Shown one piece after another: positions 44,640 through 57,783 of a stretch of DNA of 64,000 nt (within the stretch, counting starts at the first letter, position 1; the number at the start of each line of letters is the position of its first letter). The stretch is taken from NCBI RefSeq assembly GCF_000003815.2, contig NC_049980.1, forward strand, positions 3,528,361 to 3,592,360. The letters are read 5' to 3'. Position numbers and translations under genes: made by a program. The notes under the pieces were generated by a model that was not told the DNA's origin, ran no database searches, and saw only the letters and a program-made list of their open reading frames with translations. The stretch is from Branchiostoma floridae (Eukaryota > Chordata > Leptocardii > Amphioxiformes > Branchiostomatidae).

Positions 44640-46215
44640 CGGAAGGACAAAATGTCACATTGGATTATTCACATGGTGCCTGTCAGCGGTGTAGCCCTGG
44701 CCATGCTCTAAAACCACAAATTCGTCCGCATGGATTGCCGGATACCACGGGGTACCTCTCAGTGTTTTCATTGGTAGATCACAGTGTCTATTTGTCGCCG
44801 GGTGCTGGGTTCCTTTTAGCTCAGAGTTAAACAGAAATCTGGGGCCGGGCAGGGTCCAAATTTAGTCCGGTATCCACAGGGCGTCCGAAGGGGCCTCGCA
44901 GGGGTGAAGTCCACAAAACAGCCCGTGGACTCCCGGCAGGGACTCTTTTTCCAAATAGAATGCAATCTATGTCATGCCCTGAACATAGTAACGCTCGATA
45001 CAGGTGTTGCTGACCGGACCGTAGTTAGCGGTATCCCACTGGCACCTACTTTTTTCGATCACAGGCTTCCGAATAATTGGAACGCGCTTCGCGTGCACCG
45101 CGCGTAGCGCTACCAAACTTCAACTACGGGATTTGGACGTTAATATATATCTTGTATTCTTTTGTTGGAAGGCACCAAATTTTCTCAACTTCGGAAGCAT
45201 TCGGCATTGAAATGTTTTTTTGGTCAATTATTTCCCTACCCTGAAAAAAAGTTTGCGGGTTATTTCGGCTATAATGATTTCCGAATTTGTTGAAAATATG
45301 CATGATATGGAATAAGATACTTCAATAATGGTAACAGCATTATTTGCGACTTTATACGCAACTATTTTGTAACACTTTGTAAGTGGTCAATTAAGGGAAA
45401 ATATTCTGTCTATTAGTGGAAAATGTGATAGCACCCCTCTATCACATTAATTCATCGGTAAAAGATTAACAAGCTGGTCTACAATTGTGTCTACTAGAGA
45501 AAAATGTGATAACAGCCCTATATCACATTAATCCACTAGTATATAGACACTTATTGAAATAACAGTTCGAAAACAACCTATCATAACTTTTCGAACTATC
45601 ACCGTGACGTTTACTGCCCTGAAATACTATTTGATTCATAATCAAGTATTTAGAAATGGTAACAGCATTTTATCTTTAGTTACCATTTTCTACGTAATCA
45701 TTTTTGTAACACATTGTAAATGGGTCAATAGGCTAGAAAGAAAGCAATCCTTTCAAGATTTGGTTGGGTCTCATGCATCGATAACTTACCATGAAGGACC
45801 TACCAGTGCCAAGCAGTGAAATCTGAAAATGGACAGAGGCAGACAATATAGGGCTTACTTTTTCGGGGCAATAACCGAACTCCATTAAATGTTACAAATA
45901 TTTGTACAAATTGTCCAAAGTGGAAGAATCATATAGAAGTTTCAACATTTTATTGTAATTAGTATAGTTTTGTTGTACGTCACTTCCAAAATGTTCCTAA
46001 AATAATTTAATTCTTTTTGGAAAACATTGAAATATTGTGGCTTATGTATCTTATTCAGAACAATTCAAAATTACAAATGCTGTTTAAAAACCCTTGCGGT
46101 GACTTGATTCGACTGTTTATAAGTGTCAATTTAAAACAATTCGGGAAAAGTGTTACAATAGTTCAAACCATCATGTATTCAATGGGCCATGTCCGAAGGA
46201 TTTAAAATGACTCAC
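44640..46215 (-). other. Intron of LRR unit 3, related to the unit 1 intron
   Basis: 45418-45600 and 45680-46190 match 34850-35060 plus 35999-36600 of the unit 1 intron in order and orientation. It lacks the piggyBac and hAT MITEs. A diverged copy of the 1608/32376 repeat family lies at about 44970-45230. No exon seen. Confidence 0.6.
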
Positions 46216-47098
46216 CTTTCCACCAAATGAGCTGAGGTTGGTGAGAGTTGACGGTGGATTTCTCCCAGCTGATCGTATGTGTTGGGAGTTCTGCCTCGGG
46301 TGTTGCACTCTTCTCGAACTCTTGGGTCCCCACCTTACCCGGGTACAAGGTCTGTTGTGGATTGGGAGATGTGCATGTCGGTAGAAAGACGGTTTGTAGC
46401 GACTTGCCCTTCAATTCTCGTGGTGAGTCACATCTTAAGGCATTCTCTGCCTGATGTATTACGGTCTCCCGTTGAATCCCATCCAGGACGACTGGAACAT
46501 TATTTGGATGGAAATTGCAGTGGGCCAACATACAAGTTCTTACTCGTGCAATAGGAGCGTTGACACAACCTTCGATAAGGTGTTCCCACACACATCGCCG
46601 CAAACGGGCGATCCACTGGATCTTACCGTCGCAAAAGAAAGGATTCTTCCATATGCGCAAATGTAGAATTCTCTGCTGGGGCTTTAGTCCGTCCAAAAAC
46701 GTTTCGGGTATCGTAGTGATGCGGTTAGACTGAAGATACAGATGTGTCAGGCGTTGTGGGAAGTCGACCGAGTCACTGATTTTTGATATTTCATTGTTGT
46801 TCAGTTTCAAGAACTTGATTCTTGAGATATTACGAAATGAAGACCACGGAAATTCTTTCAACCGATTGTCAGACAAATCTAGATTACAGAGCATCGGCAT
46901 TTCTGGTACATATTTCAAGTGCTCAATGTCATTTGATTGTAACAGGAGCCATCCTAGGGTGCGAAATGATGTTACGTTGTCTGGTATGGTCTTCAATTTT
47001 GGCGATTTCCCCGCGCAGTTACCGTACGTCCAACAAATATTGGCGGCGTTAACGCATATAAGGAACGGTAGAAGTACAATTGAAAAGACGAGAAACAT
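46216..47098 (-). CDS. LRR receptor unit 3, exon 1: LRR ectodomain
   Basis: A 294-codon exon starting MFLVFSIVLLPFLICVNA, with the standard N-cap, LRRs and C-cap. The cap differs from the others at several sites: FFCDGKIQWIARLRRCVWEH has Gly in place of the second Cys of CDC, so one of the cap's usual disulphides may be missing. The stalk ends LIWWKG at the donor GTGAGTC. The open frame continues upstream of the ATG at 47098 but without another ATG. Confidence 0.83.
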
Positions 47099-48344
47099 GC
47101 TGACTGATACTGATGTCGTTTGTGTTGTCACAAAATTGTGAAGGTTCACCTTTTTAGGCCATATTTTCAGACATTGTCTCCAACGATGTCAAAGTCTACA
47201 ACTGTGACTCTGTACCGTCTCGTTTTGAATTCATCATTTTGCTTATTCAATTGTCTCTGAATCTGACGTGACGGAACAAAATACTTTCCCACTGATCTAC
47301 ATCGTTACTTAACCTTCGTAATGCTTAGCTCCATCGATGGACTGAAAAGTTTCCAATCATCATCAGCGGAATCCTCAAATATCGAAGAGTGACCACAAGC
47401 ATAGCCCCAACACAAACCCTTCGGTGTGTGAAATGGTCTCGACTTGAGCAAAACAAATGCATCCGTAGACGAATGAAATCGTCAGAAAATAGCCGTTAAA
47501 TGCCAAGCTCAGCTAGAGAGCAGAGTGGAATCAGTTTCTGAGTAATGTCATTTTCCATAGTCAAAAGTATTGGTACAATCTGTTTATGCATGAACAGCAT
47601 GTTGTGATTAGTCTATGTTGGGTAGGGATTTTAAACTGGCATGTGTACAGCAATGCACAAAGAAACATATCCCTTGTGCTTTTGTTTCCTTCATCCCTTC
47701 AAGCCAACCGTACTTACTCACGCCACGTTTTTAGAAAATACGGTGTTGCCGCTAGTTCCCGCTTTGTAGGAATTTATTCAAGCCAACAATCAAACTAGTT
47801 TTGCCTTTGTGTGTCTTTCGCAATAGTTAGAGCTCGAGTATAGTTTTGCTTGTGGCTCTTTCAATATTTACGCATTCAGATCAACGGGGCAAGACAATGC
47901 TTACATATCACTGAATATTCAGATACACTCATGAACATTGGTGAATACTTGTAGATCGTGGATCGAGCTACAAAGAATGTATATGTGGGCATATCACACC
48001 TGTTACGTTTCTGCATTAAAACGTGGTGGTGCGCGAGGCAGTTAAATGTTTTTAAAAAATCATTAAAATCAACCGCTGACGTTACACCAATAAAAATAGT
48101 TGTTGATAATCTATGGGATGTTAACTACGACGTATCACCACCGTATTTTTAGTAATCAAGGCCAAATGGGCAAGGTGCTACAGCAACTCCTCCTTTTATA
48201 TCTCTAATAATTTATATTCTTGCCACAGGAACAGCAAGGAAACTTGCCACTGGCCGCAAAAAGGACCAATAAATAAAAATTAAAAAATGTGGCGTGTAAT
48301 TCTTGTGAAGGTCCCCATTGGCAGTAATGGCGCGGCGGGTTACT

Positions 48345-49513
48345 TCAAAGACGTGTGGTCTTTTTGGTGGCTGTTCTAATGTCCTCATCTTTTATTTCCG
48401 CGTACACGTGTTGAAGTGACGGATCGTCGTTGCTCGTCGAAGAGCCTTGTACGTTGAGAGGATCACGGCGGATGTCACTGCTAAGAGCAACATTGCTTAT
48501 GATTGGAACAGGCATGGCAGTGAGTGTTTGTAACGGCAATGCGTCGAGCACGTTTTTCGGCACAGGTTTTTGTTTACGTTTGCGCCAAACACCGAATGAA
48601 AAGCGGCTTGGGACTTTCACAGGTTCTTGTCGAGGATGGCCTAGAGTTGCATCACTTTGCATTTGGTCAACATTTACCATAGTCGAGACTCTCATGTTTC
48701 TGACAGTTTGTAACGGCAAAGCAGCGACTGTTTTTCTCGTATCAGCCTGCTGTTCGCGTCTGCGCCGAGTGCAGAGTGAAAAGCAGCTTTTGCCCTTCTT
48801 CTTTCCCAAAGGATTTTGTTGCAGATGGCCTAGACCGTCATTACATTGGTCAACACTGACAACAGGTTTTTGTCCACATTTCGGCCGAGCACCGAATGGA
48901 AAACGGCTGGTATCTTGTTGAGGAAGGCTCAGAATTGCATCACTTTGCAATTGGTCAATATTGACCATAGTCGAGGTTCTCATGATCTTGACTGTTTGTA
49001 GAGCTAGAGGAAAAGCAGCCACAGTTTTCTTCGATCCAGCCTGTTGTTTACGTTTGCGCCAATTGTTGAATGAAACGAGACTTAAGCCTTTCGACTTCTC
49101 GGAGGAATCTTTTTGTAGATGTTTTAGAACAGCATTTTCCTGGTCACCACTGGCTTCAATCGAGGTTCCCATGTTCCTGACAGCTTGCAACGGTAAAGTA
49201 GCGACCGTTATTTCTGACCCAGCCTGTTGTGTGTTCCTGCACCGAGTGTCAAGAGAAGGGCGGTTCGTGTCTTCTTCGTTGTGTCTTGAGCAATCCTCTT
49301 GAAGATGTCCCTCGATATTAGAACCACTCCGTTCAACACCTGTTACATACCGAAGACGCCTGTCTGTCACTGCTGGCAATGGCCGGGCAGTGGCCATGTT
49401 ATGAAGCACGACTTGACGTCGTTTTCTGAGTTTTCTCTTACTGACAATCCATTTGATGATGAAACCGACAAATAAGGTAAGCAGGACAGCTCCAAGGATG
49501 CCAACAGTGAGCT
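48345..49513 (-). CDS. LRR receptor unit 4, exon 2: membrane helix and long repeated tail
   Basis: Acceptor TCCTTTCACAG, then helix TVGILGAVLLTLFVGFIIKW and a tail of about 360 residues, the longest in the array. About six copies of a 55-65 residue module can be followed: PLPAVTDRRLRYVTGVE, TVATLPLQAVRNMGTSIE, TVAAFPLALQTVKIMRTS, a partial VVSVDQCNDGLGHLQQN, TVAALPLQTVRNMRVSTM and NVLDALPLQTLTAMPVP. It ends LQHVYAEIKDEDIRTATK with TGA at 48345-48347. Modules are rich in Arg/Lys, Gln and Ser, without a known domain. The joined product is about 688 residues. Confidence 0.82.
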
Positions 49514-51012
49514 CTGTGAAAGGACAGAAAATCACGTTGTATGGATATATACAAATTTATTGTTTGTTGAGATTGTAGAAGGCTCAAGTGTGTTCCAACA
49601 CAGGACGTGTATGAATTTTACTGAACTGCCACTTCTTCTGATTCGAATGACTAAGGGACACGCTAAGCAATCGCTAAGGACACGTTCCCTTGTTACAGAT
49701 ACGTGACATCAACAGTACCGCGCTTCATCTCTGTTAAAATCTTTTATGTGCACGAACCAATGTTGTATACTACAGGTATGGGAGTGAAACATAATATTTT
49801 CCTGACGTATCATCCTTCTTCAGTTAAACTTCAGAAAATCTTCCCCAGGGAAAGAGCAATAAGGAAGTGCTTCCACTGTGACTTGTCCAGCAATTTGAAT
49901 GGTGGATGAACCCCATAACCACATAAACCCTTAAGCAACCTAGACTGTCTGGCACTTAGGAACATTAGCATAATAACTGTCACAAGATTAAACAAGAGTT
50001 CGAACACCTCACAAAATTGTGACCAGAAAGCCCCTGTACTTCCAGAGTAACGTGCCAAAACATACATCACTTCTTTCCTTACATCACAATCTATCTGCCA
50101 CCAAACAAGTATTGTTGAAAAAAAGCTGTGCCTTGGCGTGTAGTAGGGATATCGTCAGGAAAAAGTACCTCGGCGCTTCGCCGGTGCTCATCAATAAACA
50201 TGAGCATCACATCAAAACAACCAGAGGCAACCAGAAAAGCATGTGTATGTTAATTGTATATCATGGGTCCTGGTACTGCGCATTTGCAACTACTAAGTAT
50301 ATAACTGAAAAGTTGGTATTTGGATGCCTAGGACATTAGCCTACATGACTTAAATGTAGTGGTCATACATCACTTCAGAATTATTTATTTTGTTATTTTC
50401 GCCAATTGTATACAAAAATACGTAATATTTGGAGTTCCTAATATTCATGTAACAGTATCTAATGCAAGTCATCTGAGATCTAGTGTTGCTGTCTGGGGCA
50501 TATGCAATCTCTTATTTTGGCATGCAGTCCATTTTTTAATAGGATTTTTCAACCAAAGATATATATATTTCCTAATAAAGGCATTGTTGAATATGGTCAA
50601 TTGGGCAAAATCTACGACAATGGTCTGAGTTGACTTTGCTTGCAATAATTCACTATTTCACTATTGGCCAGAAATCATTTTGTATTTTTCCATTTTAAAT
50701 AGGTTTGTCGCTTCTTACTGGGTAATTATGAATTTTTAAAGCTTCAATATATGACTGGAATAATTATGCAAATGTCAACTTCCTGAGCTAACGTTTTTTT
50801 CCCTCTGGTCCATATAAATAGGGGCATTCTTAATGGTGATAATTTTGGAACAGTCAATGTTTGCATGGAGAGGGATAAGTAATTCAGTAAGCCGTATTTG
50901 CTTGCAAATATTGCACATTATTTGATAGATTGAAAATCCATTCGTCTGACCTGTATATGTAATCTTATAACGAAGATATACCGCCATGTTAAAGAAAATT
51001 AGAACGACTCAC
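49514..51012 (-). other. Intron of LRR unit 4
   Basis: AT-rich sequence of 1.5 kb. Parts near 50350-50760 resemble the introns of units 5 and 6 (54240-54500 and 58140-58390). No exon or clear mobile element seen. Confidence 0.5.
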
Positions 51013-51910
51013 CTTTCCAAATGAGCGGAGGTATGGGAGTGTTGACAGTGGTTATTTCTCCACTGGACGTAACAGGCGTCGCTTTCTTCTCAAATTCTTC
51101 TGTCCCCACATAACCCAGAGATGATGTTTGCTGCGAATTTCCAGAATGATTCTGTGATGTACATGTGGATTCTAGGTTGACGCTTTGTAAAGACTCCCCC
51201 TTTAGTTCTAGTGGTAAGTCACATATTAAGTCATTCTTTGCCACATGGTTTACAATGAGATTATCTTGTAGAAGGCTGTCGAGGATTACTGCAACACCAT
51301 TCGGATGAAAATTGCAGTTGGCCAACATGCACACCCACACTCGAGCTATAGGCGCGTTGACACAGCCTTCGTTCCGGTGTTCCCACACACATCGCCGCAA
51401 ACGGGCAAGCCACTGGATCTTACAGTCGCAAAGGAAAGGATTCTGATATATGCTCAGGTAGAAGGTCTTCAGCTGTTTCTTTAGTCCGTCCAGAAACGTT
51501 TCAGGTATCGTGGCAATGCGGTTAGATTGAAGATACACATATTTCAGGCGTGGTGGGAAGTCAACGAAGGCACTGACCTTTGATATTTCATTGTTTTGCA
51601 GTTTCAATATCCTGATTCTTGAGATATTGTGAAGTGATGGCCAAGGGAACTCTCTCAGACGATTGTAAGACAAATCTAGATGACAGAGCTCCGGCATTTT
51701 TGGTATATATTTCAATTCTTCAATGACATTCCATGATAACAGGAGCGCTTTTAGAGTGGAAAACGATGGTACGTCGTCTGGTATGGTCTTCAATTTCGGC
51801 GATTGCCCCACACAGTTACCGTACGTCCAACAAATGTTGGTGGCGATGACGCTTGTTATGAACTGTACAAGCAGGATAGCGATGACGACAAACATGTCGG
51901 GTAAAGTCAT
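51013..51910 (-). CDS. LRR receptor unit 4, exon 1: LRR ectodomain
   Basis: A 299-codon exon starting MTLPDMFVVIAILLVQF; the inner ATG at 51895 aligns with the starts of units 1-3 and 6 and may be the real one. N-cap NICWTYGNCVGQSPKLKTIP; first LRR LLLSWNVIEELKYIPKMP differs from units 1-3 (LLLQSNDIEHLKY). It has the conserved LRRs and C-cap, then a stalk with TCTSQNHSGNSQQTSSLG ending PLIWKG. The donor is GTGAGTCG. Confidence 0.84.
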
Positions 51911-53534
51911 TGAATTATGTTGCCACAAAAGAGTGAAGGCTTACCTTTACTTAGCACTATTCTCAGACGTGGTCCCCAAAAACGTTAAACTCTGCAACTG
52001 TGCCGTATGCTCCGTCTCTTTGCAAATGTATACTTTTGCATGACTTCACCGTTTCAAATTCTAACGTGACAAAGCGACGTAAATGCTTTTCTATGATTAG
52101 TTCTAGAAAAACCTCTGCAGTGTCCAGATGTGTCGTTGGACCCAGTTATCAAATGCAGCTAAGCTTGGTTTCGGTGTTCTTGGATTATGGGGTACGCTAT
52201 ATATGAACATAGCCCCAAATAAATGACTGTGCCTGTTGACTTGAGTAAATATATACGTATTGCAGACGTATTAAAAAGTCATAAAAGTGTCACTCAAGCT
52301 ATTTTCAAGAAGGAGAACAAAATTGAGTCACGCCACTCCATAGTCAAAAGAATTGGTAGTTTTTTTAATGCATAAACAAGATTATTGTGATTAGTCTAAG
52401 GCTTGGCTTGGTAAGCACACAACATGGCACAGAAAAAATATTACCAAATCAGACGCGTTTTGTTTTATTCCTCCTATGAATTGTAGCCATTCTTTATTGG
52501 TTGTCATCCAGATAAAAAAATGTGTTGCCTGTGAGTATTTCTGTATTTGTTCATTGAAATCAAACGGTGTAAAGGAAAGACGTACCTACACCATGCACAG
52601 ATGCATATTGTAGAATGCTGTTGATCGTGAGATACAAGGAATAGCTGCTTATAATGTGCTGTACCTGGGCCTACATGGAAACACCACTGTATTACTCTTA
52701 CCCGACTGTCTCATTTTGATTTTAAATACAGGAATGCAGGCTTCCATGTTATTACAGCAATACAGTCACAAACCATCACACTTTTGCTCTTGTGCCTTAA
52801 AGGTTTATGTTTGCGTTTTTTCTCACATTAGTTTTAACCATATGAGAACACCTTTCAAACTTTCCTATCATAGCATATCAAAGAATGTGTAGACATTAGA
52901 AATTTCTTCAATGATTGTAAAAACCTCCAATGATTGCAAGAAACATTATCCCATACTACAACTCCTGTATTAGTTAGATAAACCTTAAGTCAAGGTATAG
53001 AACTGTAGTTATGTAGAAGCCATACTTTGTACCTTGTACAATTGTTGTGCAATAAAGTTATATATCTATCGAACTATGGAAATAGTTCGATAGATATATC
53101 GTATCGTTTGTAAATGAAATTCTACATTCAGTAATTCTTCGCCTTTGTTGACGCGCATAGCAGAAATAGGACCTAAACAAAAACGTATTGGCTAAACTTA
53201 TTGCCACTAAATGTTGTAAGATCTTTAAAGTCAGTTCTAAAGTGCAATAAAATATTTGAAATCTACCTGTGCACTGAGCACTTTAAGGAACGTCCTACTT
53301 AACCGATCTTATTAATTGGCAACCATTTTCTTATGCCATCATCATCATGTCGCCTGCAGTTTTACCATACGGCCTTCACGTTTCCTGGCAACAGATTATT
53401 TTGAAATTGTGGTTTGACAGCATCACTCGGCCATATTATATTCACACTAGGACTAAAGAACACAAACTTTGATTGGGGAGGAAGTTTGTGCTTGCGGTAA
53501 AGGTCGCCATTGCACAAGCGACAGCATTGTATCC

Positions 53535-53884
53535 TCATAGACGGGTGTTCTCCTTGGCGGTTCCTCTAATGTCCTCATCTTTTATTTCCGCGTACACGTG
53601 TTGAAGTGACTGATTATCGTTGTTCATCGAAGAGCCTCGTACGTTGAGATGTTGACGACGGGTTTCCCTGCCCTGAGCAACACTGCGAATGCTTGGAACA
53701 GGCATGGCGGCGAGTGTTTGTAACGGCAAAGCCGAAGCGACTGTTCTCCTCGGATTAGCCTGCTGTTCGCGTTTGCGCCGAGTACAGAGTGAAAAGCAGC
53801 GTTTTCCGATACTGACGAACCATTTGATGATGAAAACGACAAATAAGGTAATCAGAACACCGCCAAGGATGCCAACAGTGATCT
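53535..53884 (-). CDS. LRR receptor unit 5, exon 2: membrane helix and one-module tail
   Basis: Acceptor TCTTTTCACAG, helix TVGILGGVLITLFVVFIIKW, then directly CFSLCTRRKREQQANPRRTV, a single fused module (ALPLQTLAAMPVPSIRSVAQ) and LQHVYAEIKDEDIRGTAK with TGA at 53535-53537. The tail is about 90 residues. It looks derived from a long tail like unit 4 by deletion between modules, since CFSLCTRR... and ...LAAMPVP match unit 4's late modules. The joined product is about 415 residues. Confidence 0.83.
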
Positions 53885-53930
53885 CTGTGAAAAGACAGAA
53901 AATCACGTTGTATGGTGTTATATATATATA

Positions 53931-53936
<6 letters not shown>

Positions 53937-53961
<25 letters not shown>
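53937..53961. repeat. (TG)n microsatellite
   Basis: Twelve or so TG units in the intron of unit 5. The homologous place in unit 6 has (TA)n at 57784-57835. Confidence 0.9.
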
Positions 53962-54880
53962 CTGTTGGTTATTGACATTGTAGAAGGCTAAAGCGTACAT
54001 GTGTTCCAACACAAGAACGTGTATAAATTTCAATGAGCCGCTACTCTTTCTGATTTAAATGACCGGCAATCGCTAAGGACACGTTCCCTTGTTACAGATA
54101 CGTGACATCAACAGTACCTCGCTTCGTCTCTGATAGAAGCCTCTGTGTGTACGTACATGAAAGCATAACAACCGTATTTCACTACATACTCCAGTTAAAT
54201 CTTCAAATCGGTTCATCTCTGTCATTTTGTCACTCCTACATCACTTAAGAATGATCTATTTGGGTGTTTTCGCCATTTTTTAGACAAGAATACATATTTT
54301 GAGTTCCTATGGCACTGTGCATGTATTTAATCCAAGTGATCTGAAATGCGATGTGTTGCTGCCTTACACATATGCAATCCATTATTCATATCTTTGGCAT
54401 ACAACCAAAAATATATTTCTTGGAACATTCTATTGTTGAATAGACTGGGGTGACTTTGCAATCATTCCCTATTGGGCAGAAATCATTTTGTACTTTTCCA
54501 TTTTACATGAGTTTGCCACCGCTAGAAGAGTCCGTTCTTGCTGGCCGGGGGAGTATGCTGTTTAAAGCTTTAACATGGGACCTGGGACAGGGTAATTTTG
54601 CAAATATCGACTTTCTGAGGGGATGTTTGTTTTATATTTGTCCTTTTAAATGGGGTCCCACTGGATGAGTCCATTCAGCCATTGGGGCATTTCTAATGGG
54701 GAAATAAAATTAAAAAATTTTTTTTGCAAGGAAAAGGGTGCTTAGTGCTATATGCGCCGTATCTGCTCATGAATATTGCATTTATATCTTGAAACACTAA
54801 AAAGCCCAATCATCTATCTTACCCAGGTCATCTTATGAGGAAGAGGTACCGCCATGTCAAAAGAAATTAAGACGTCTCAC

Positions 54881-55778
54881 CTTTCCAAATGAGCGGAGGT
54901 ATGGGAGTGCTGACAGTGGTTGTTTCTCCACTGGACGTAACAGGCGTGGCTTCCTTCTCAAATTCTTCTGTCCCCACATTACCCAGAGATGTTGTTCGCT
55001 GCGGATTTCCAGAATGATTCTGTGATGTACTTGTGGATTCTAGCCCAACGCTTCGTAAAGACTCCCCCTTTAGTTTTTGTGGTAAGTCACATATCAAGTC
55101 GTTCGTTTCCAGATGTTTTACAATACGATTTTCTTGTAGAAGGCCGTCGAGGATTACAGCAACCCTATTCGGATGGAAATTGCAGTTGGCCAACATGCAC
55201 GTTCTCACTTGAGTGAGAGGAGCGTTGACACAGCCTTCGTCCCGGTGTTCCCACACACATCGCCGCAGACGAGCGAGCCACTGGATCTTACAGTCACAAA
55301 GGAAAGGGTTCTGATATATACGCAGATAGAAGGTCCTCAGCTGTTTCTTCAGTCCGTCCAGAAACGTGTCGGGTATCGTGGTAATGCGGTTAGATTGAAG
55401 ATACAGATATTTCAGGCGTGGTGGGAAGTCCACGAAGGCACTGACCTTCGATATTTCATTATTTTGCAGTTTCAATATCCTGATTCTTGAGATATTGTAA
55501 AGTGATGGCCAAGGGAACTCTCTCAGACGATTGTAGGACAAATCTAAATGACAGAGTTCCGGCATTTCTGGTATATATTTCAACTCTTCAATGACATTCC
55601 ATTGTAACAGGAGCGCTTTTAGAGTGGAAAATGGTGGTATGTTGTCTGGAATGGTCTTCAATTTCGGCGATTGCCCCACACAGTTACCGTACGTCCAACA
55701 AATGTTGGTGGCGTTGACGCTTATTTGGAACTGTACAAGCACGGCAGCGATGACGACAAACATGTCGGGTAAAGTCAT
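54881..55778 (-). CDS. LRR receptor unit 5, exon 1: LRR ectodomain
   Basis: A 299-codon exon starting MTLPDMFVVIAAVLVQF (inner ATG at 55763). It is close to unit 4 in its first half (NICWTYGNCVGQSPKLKTIP, LLLQWNVIEELKYIPEMP) and almost identical to unit 6 from the last LRR (SNRITTIPDTFLDGLKKQ) through the C-cap and stalk (STSTSQNHSGNPQRTTSLG). The stalk has several Ser/Thr runs and NHS/N-x-S/T sites. It ends PLIWKG at donor GTGAGACG. Confidence 0.85.
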
Positions 55779-57455
55779 TGAATTATGTTGCCACAAAAGA
55801 GTGAAGGCTTACCTTTACTTAGCACTATTCTCAGACGTGGTCTCCAAAAACGTTAAACTCTGCAACTGTGCCGTATGCTCCGTCTCTTTGCAAATGTATA
55901 TTTTTGCATGACTTCACCGTTTCAAATTCTAACGTGACAATGCGACGTAAATGCTTTTCTATGATTAGTTCTAGAACCATCTCTGTAGTGTCCAGATGTG
56001 TCGTTGGACCCAGTTATCAAATGCAGCTAAGCTTGGTTTCGGTATTCTTGGATTATGGGGTACGCTATATATGAACATAGCCCCAAATAAATGACTGTGC
56101 CTGTTGACTTGAGTAAATATATACGTATTGCAGACGTATTAAAACGTCATAAAAGTGTCACTCAAGCTAATTTCAAGAAGGAGAACAAAATTGAGTCACG
56201 CCACTCCATAGTCAAAAGAATTGGTAGTTTTTTTAATGCATAAACAAGATTATTGTGATTAGTCTAAGGCTTGGCTTGGTAAGCACACAACATGGCACAG
56301 AAAAATATTACCAAATCAGATGTGTTTTGTTTTATTCCTCCTATGGATTGTAGCCATTCTTTATTGTTTGTCATCCAGATAAAAAAAATGTGTTGCCTGT
56401 GAGTATTTCTCTATTTGTTCATTGAAATCAAACGGTGTAAAGGAAAGACGTACCTACACAATGCACAGATGCATATTGCAGAATACATGTTGATCTCGAG
56501 ATACAAGGAATAGCTGCTTATAATGTGCTGTACATGGGCCTACATGGAAAAACCACTGCATTACCCGACTGTCTCATTTTGATCTTAAATACAGGAATGC
56601 AGACTTCCATGTTATTACAGCAATACACTCACAAACCATCACACTTTTGCTCTTGTGCCTTCAGGTTTATGTTTGCGTCTTTTTTCTTACATTTGTTTTA
56701 ACAATATGAGAACACCTTTCAAACTTTCCTATCATAGCATATCAAAGAATGTGTAGACATTAGAAATTTCTTCAATGATTGTAAAAACTTCCAATGATTG
56801 TAAGAAACATTGTCCCCCACTACAACACCTGCATTAGTTAGATAAACCTTAAGTTAAGCTATAGAATTGTACTTATGTGGATGCCATACTTTGTGCCTTG
56901 TACAATTGTTGTGCAATAAAGTTATATATTTATCATACTACGGAAATAGAATATCACACATATTGCTCCATACGTATCGTTTGTAAATGAAATTCTAATT
57001 TCAGTAACCCTTCGCTTTTGTTGACACGCATAGCAGGAATTCGGCCTAAACCAAAACGTATTGACTAAACTTACTGCCACTAAATGTTGTAAGATCTTTA
57101 AAGTCAGTTCTAAAGTGCAATTAAATGTTTGAATTCTACCTGTGCACTGAGCAACTGAAGGCATGTCCTACATAACCAATCTTATTAATTGGAAACCATT
57201 GTCTTATGCCATCATCATCATGTCGCCTGCAGTTTTACCATACGGCCTTCACGTTTCCTGGCAACAGATTATTTTGAAATTGTGGTTTGAAAGTATCACT
57301 CGGCCATATCATATTCACGCTAGAACCAAAGAGTAACAGCTTTGATTGGGGAGGACGTTTTTTGCTTGCGGTAAAGGTTGCCATTGCAAAAGCGACAGCA
57401 TTGTATCCTCATAGACGGGTGTTCTCCTTGGCGGTCCCTCTAGTGTCCTCATCTT

Positions 57456-57760
57456 TTATTTCCGCGTACACGTGTTGAAGTGACTGACTATATCGTTGTT
57501 CATCGAAGAGCCTTGTACGTTGAGATGTTGACGACGGGTTTCCCTGCCCTGAGCAACACTGCGAATGCTTGGAACAGGCATGGCGGCGAGTGTTTGTAAC
57601 GGCAAAGCCGAAGCGACTGTTTTCCTCGGATTAGCCTGCTGTTCGCGTTTGCGCTGAATACAGAGTGAAAAGCAGCGTTTTCCGATACTGACGATCCATT
57701 TGATGATGAAAACGACAAATAAGGTAGTCAGGACACCGCCAAGGATGCCAACAGAGATCT
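57456..57760 (-). CDS. LRR receptor unit 6, exon 2: membrane helix, frameshifted tail end
   Basis: Same layout as unit 5 (SVGILGGVLTTLFVVFIIKW, CFSLCIQRKREQQANPRKTV, LPLQTLAAMPVPSIRSVAQ) and nearly identical DNA. Two extra bases in GATATAGTCAG (unit 5 has GATAATCAG) shift the frame just before the conserved end. The tail therefore reads MNNDIVSHFNTCTRK and stops at TAA (57456-57458). The DNA for VYAEIKDEDI follows intact but out of frame. The predicted receptor is about 395 residues and lacks the tyrosine motif. A sequencing error is possible. Confidence 0.72.
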
Positions 57761-57782
57761 CTGTGAAAAGACAAGAAAATGG

Positions 57783-57783
<1 letters not shown>

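Noticed and set aside
48430..49302. Plus-strand frames of 163 and 113 residues opposite the unit 4 tail
   Set aside because: Antisense shadow of a repetitive coding exon; no start context, domain or splice logic.
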